The translations under genes and the position numbers were made by a program. The notes beneath the pieces are model-generated. The model ran no database searches, was not told where the DNA came from, and worked only from the letters and a program-made list of their open reading frames with translations. From Candidatus Moraniibacteriota bacterium (GTDB lineage: Bacteria > Patescibacteriota > Minisyncoccia > Moranbacterales > UBA1568): DNA of 14,084 nt. The stretch is taken from assembly GCA_017992575.1 (NCBI GenBank), contig JAGOOJ010000018.1, forward strand, positions 1 to 14,084, given 5' to 3'. Below are positions 12,147 to 14,084 of this stretch, piece after piece. The number at the start of each line of letters is the position of its first letter. Position 1 is the first letter of the stretch.

Positions 12147-12725
12147 ATGCTTTTTATTTTTCAAAACATATTGATTGTCGTGAGCATGCTGCTCTTGGCT
12201 GGTATCCCTCTGGCCTCCTTCTTTCTTGATGTTAGCATCGAGGTGAGAAGCATGCTGTTTATGCTTTCTTTCGCGTCCGTGTTCGTGCTCATGATTATTC
12301 GGCCGTTGGCTGATATTTTCAATGAACAGCTCTGGCTTCGCAAGTTGGTCATTTTGCGCAAGGGATTCGGTATCTTTTCTGCTTCTATCATTGTCGGGTT
12401 CATGATCGACGCGCTCATTACACCGGGTTCTACCTATATCGCTTCGATGTTTACGGGGAAGTACTTTTCTCTCGATCGGTATGTCTTGTTCGCCCATTTA
12501 GGGGATATCACAGGTGTCATTTTGCTTCTCACCTCCAATCGTTTCTCTCAGAAGTATCTGAAGCAGAACTGGAAACGAATCCAGCGTCTGTCCTACGTGT
12601 ATTTTTTTTCGGGTGGCATTTACGAAGCGTTTGCTCTCGAGAGTATGTTTGCTCTCTACGCGATACTTTTGGTCACCAATCTGACCGTACTCGCTTGGGT
12701 CGTCAAAATTTGGCGCAAGGGCTAG
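12147..12725 (+). CDS. Ferric-reductase/MsrQ (YedZ)-like membrane protein lacking haem histidines
   Basis: The protein has about six hydrophobic helices and follows the MsrQ/YedZ ferric-reductase-like order: RKGFGIFSASIIVGF (71-85), a long loop, HLGDITGVILLLTSN (117-131), then W-K-R-I-Q-R-L-S-Y (142-150). In haem-binding members the second helix carries LH, and the W..LHR..Y motif and the last helix carry further histidines. Here these positions read VG, IQ and GGIYEAF, so haem binding is doubtful. At 192 aa it matches the family length. ATG at 12147 is used; GTG at 12135 with GGAG 11 nt upstream is a real alternative. Its TAG directly abuts the recG TAA on the other strand. The family call is by pattern only. 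Confidence 0.6.
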   Translation: MLFIFQNILIVVSMLLLAGIPLASFFLDVSIEVRSMLFMLSFASVFVLMIIRPLADIFNEQLWLRKLVILRKGFGIFSASIIVGFMIDALITPGSTYIASMFTGKYFSLDRYVLFAHLGDITGVILLLTSNRFSQKYLKQNWKRIQRLSYVYFFSGGIYEAFALESMFALYAILLVTNLTVLAWVVKIWRKG

Positions 12726-14084
12726 TTATTCCAGATGGATTTTCTCTTCGAAGATTCGGAGAGCTTTTTGAAGCAAGGGATGTTTTTTGAGGAGCGGGTC
12801 TGTGGCGAGTATGCGTTTGGCTTCATCGCGAGCGATGGTAATGAGTTTCATGTTGGTCAAGTTCTCCATAGCGATATCGGGTAGTCCTGACTGGCGAGAT
12901 CCGAAGAAGGCACCTGGACCACGGAGAGCCAGGTCGGCTTCGGCGATATCAAATCCGCTCCCACTTTTTTCTAAGACTTTTAGTCGCTCGTTGTATTCTC
13001 CAGATGATTTCCCGGGAAGGAGGAAACAGTAGGACTGGTGTTCTCCGCGACCGACACGGCCACGGAACTGGTGGAGTTGAGCCAGGCCGAAGCGTTCAGC
13101 TTCTTCAATCATGATGATACTGGCATTGGGGACATCGATGCCGACTTCGACGACGGCAGTGGCGACGAGGATGTCGTACTTTTTGTCTTTAAAGTCACGC
13201 ATGACAGACTCTTTCTCCTTAGCTTTCAGTCGTCCATGGAGTAGTCCGATAGAGAGATGCGGGAATACCGTTTCGGTGAGACGTTGGTGTTCGACAACCG
13301 CTGCTTTGACATCAGTGATAGCCAGCGATTCTTCCACGAGAGGAAAAATAACAAAGACTTGGCGACCCTTCGTGATTTCACTACGGATGAATTCATAAAT
13401 TTTTTGGCGATCACGCTCTGTACTACCGATTTTGGTGATAATCGGTTTGCGGTTTTTGGGGAGTTCGTCTAAAAGTGAGAGGTCGAGGTTACCGAAAAAT
13501 GCCAGTGTCATCGTACGTGGGATAGGGGTAGCGGTCATGCTTAAAAAGTGGGGCACTAGTTCTTGTGAACCATCGATGCTCTCGAAGGAAAGCTCCTGAA
13601 GGCGCGCTCGTTGGGAGACGCCGAAGCGGTGCTGTTCATCGACGACGATGAGGGCGAGTTTTTCAAAGGAGACATCCTGTTGAAGCAGGGCATGGGTACC
13701 GATGATAATTTTAGGAATACCAGCTCTGATAGCCTTGAGGAGGGTTGGTCGCGTTGTTGACTGACCATCGAGGATGCGATAGCTACTGGTGAACAAAGCG
13801 ACACCATGGCCGGTATTTTGAAAAAGTGTGCTGAAGCTCTCGAAGTGTTGACGGGCCAGGACTTCGGTTGGAGCGAGGATGGCGGTTTGGCATCCGTTTT
13901 CTGCGGTAACAAATGAAGCGAGTCCGGCAACGATAGTTTTGCCACTTCCGACATCACCGTTCAACAGGCGATTCATCGGTTGTGGTCGTTCCATGTCCCT
14001 CAGGATTTCGTAGCCGGCTTTGCGCTGAGCATTGGTGAGCGTGAAGGGAAGGCTACTTACAAATTTTTTCACCACTGTTTCATC
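12726..14084 (-). CDS. recG: RecG ATP-dependent DNA helicase (N-terminal part beyond window)
   Basis: RecG remodels stalled replication forks and branch-migrates Holliday junctions. The visible 452 residues are the superfamily 2 motor: Q-motif region LTNAQRKAGYEIL, Walker A GDVGSGKT, motif Ia APTEVLARQHF, motif II DEQHRFGV, motif III SMTATPIPRTM, then the second RecA-like lobe with LLHGRLKAKEKE, VATAVVEVGIDVPNA, EEAERFGLAQLHQFRGRVGRG and the RecG-type TRG segment GPGAFFGSRQSGLPD. The frame is open to the window edge (DETVV...), so the wedge domain, about 250 residues, lies outside. The stop at 12726-12728 is adjacent to the convergent neighbour's stop, with no intergenic base. Confidence 0.97.
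   Translation of the reverse strand, partial: DETVVKKFVSSLPFTLTNAQRKAGYEILRDMERPQPMNRLLNGDVGSGKTIVAGLASFVTAENGCQTAILAPTEVLARQHFESFSTLFQNTGHGVALFTSSYRILDGQSTTRPTLLKAIRAGIPKIIIGTHALLQQDVSFEKLALIVVDEQHRFGVSQRARLQELSFESIDGSQELVPHFLSMTATPIPRTMTLAFFGNLDLSLLDELPKNRKPIITKIGSTERDRQKIYEFIRSEITKGRQVFVIFPLVEESLAITDVKAAVVEHQRLTETVFPHLSIGLLHGRLKAKEKESVMRDFKDKKYDILVATAVVEVGIDVPNASIIMIEEAERFGLAQLHQFRGRVGRGEHQSYCFLLPGKSSGEYNERLKVLEKSGSGFDIAEADLALRGPGAFFGSRQSGLPDIAMENLTNMKLITIARDEAKRILATDPLLKKHPLLQKALRIFEEKIHLE

Noticed and set aside
1..14084. CRISPR array or insertion sequence
   Set aside because: No regularly spaced repeats with unique spacers, no DDE or HUH transposase and no terminal inverted repeats flanking a transposase were seen.

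Overview
The window looks like a chromosomal segment of a Candidate Phyla Radiation (Patescibacteria/Parcubacteria-like) bacterium. The grounds are the compact gene-dense layout, moderate GC, several genes without a convincing Shine-Dalgarno sequence, low-complexity peptide inserts (SNFQ/SNFE type) in a conserved gene, and a large serine recombinase that ends inside a tRNA gene. TGA is used as a normal stop (CD-NTase, recombinase), so this is not a code-25 lineage. The taxonomic call is an inference; there is no rRNA or marker-gene tree here.

The central result is an integrated mobile element of about 7.6 kb between two perfect 17-bp direct repeats, at 770-786 and 8372-8388. The right repeat is the 3' end of a tRNA-Glu(UUC) gene on the minus strand (8373-8447). 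The left repeat is followed, in the tRNA's direction of transcription, by a rho-independent terminator (stem 746-759) and then tsaD. The pre-insertion locus therefore reads tRNA-Glu, its terminator, then tsaD, and the element separated the tRNA from its terminator. The element carries a large serine recombinase (6725-8413) whose last 13 codons lie in the tRNA.

From left to right the element holds: a left end rich in repeats and hairpins (787-1208); a small HTH-like unknown (1209-1748); a GC-richer unknown gene on the minus strand (1798-2817) with a consensus promoter, a palindrome over its -35 box and a hairpin leader; a divergently transcribed two-gene anti-phage module made of a CD-NTase (2993-3979) and a SLATT-type two-helix membrane effector (3976-4464), which is a minimal CBASS arrangement; a candidate structured RNA with alternative pairings and a U-run (4702-4803); a zinc-ribbon/TM/DUF4352-like membrane protein (4872-5570); a winged-helix protein (5646-6278); and a small helical protein just upstream of the recombinase (6493-6717). 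The likely logic is an integrating defence island: recombinase plus small partner for mobility, winged-helix protein and palindrome for regulation, CD-NTase plus membrane effector for abortive defence.

The host flank to the right holds a GH1 beta-glycosidase (8573-9838, minus), a region with short repeats, a candidate structured noncoding RNA of about 300 nt with its own promoter and terminator (9944-10249, minus), a polytopic GT2 glycosyltransferase (10344-12044), a ferric-reductase/MsrQ-like membrane protein that lacks the expected haem histidines (12147-12725), and the helicase part of recG (12726-window end, minus). The left flank is the N-terminal part of tsaD. Both edge genes are cut by the window.
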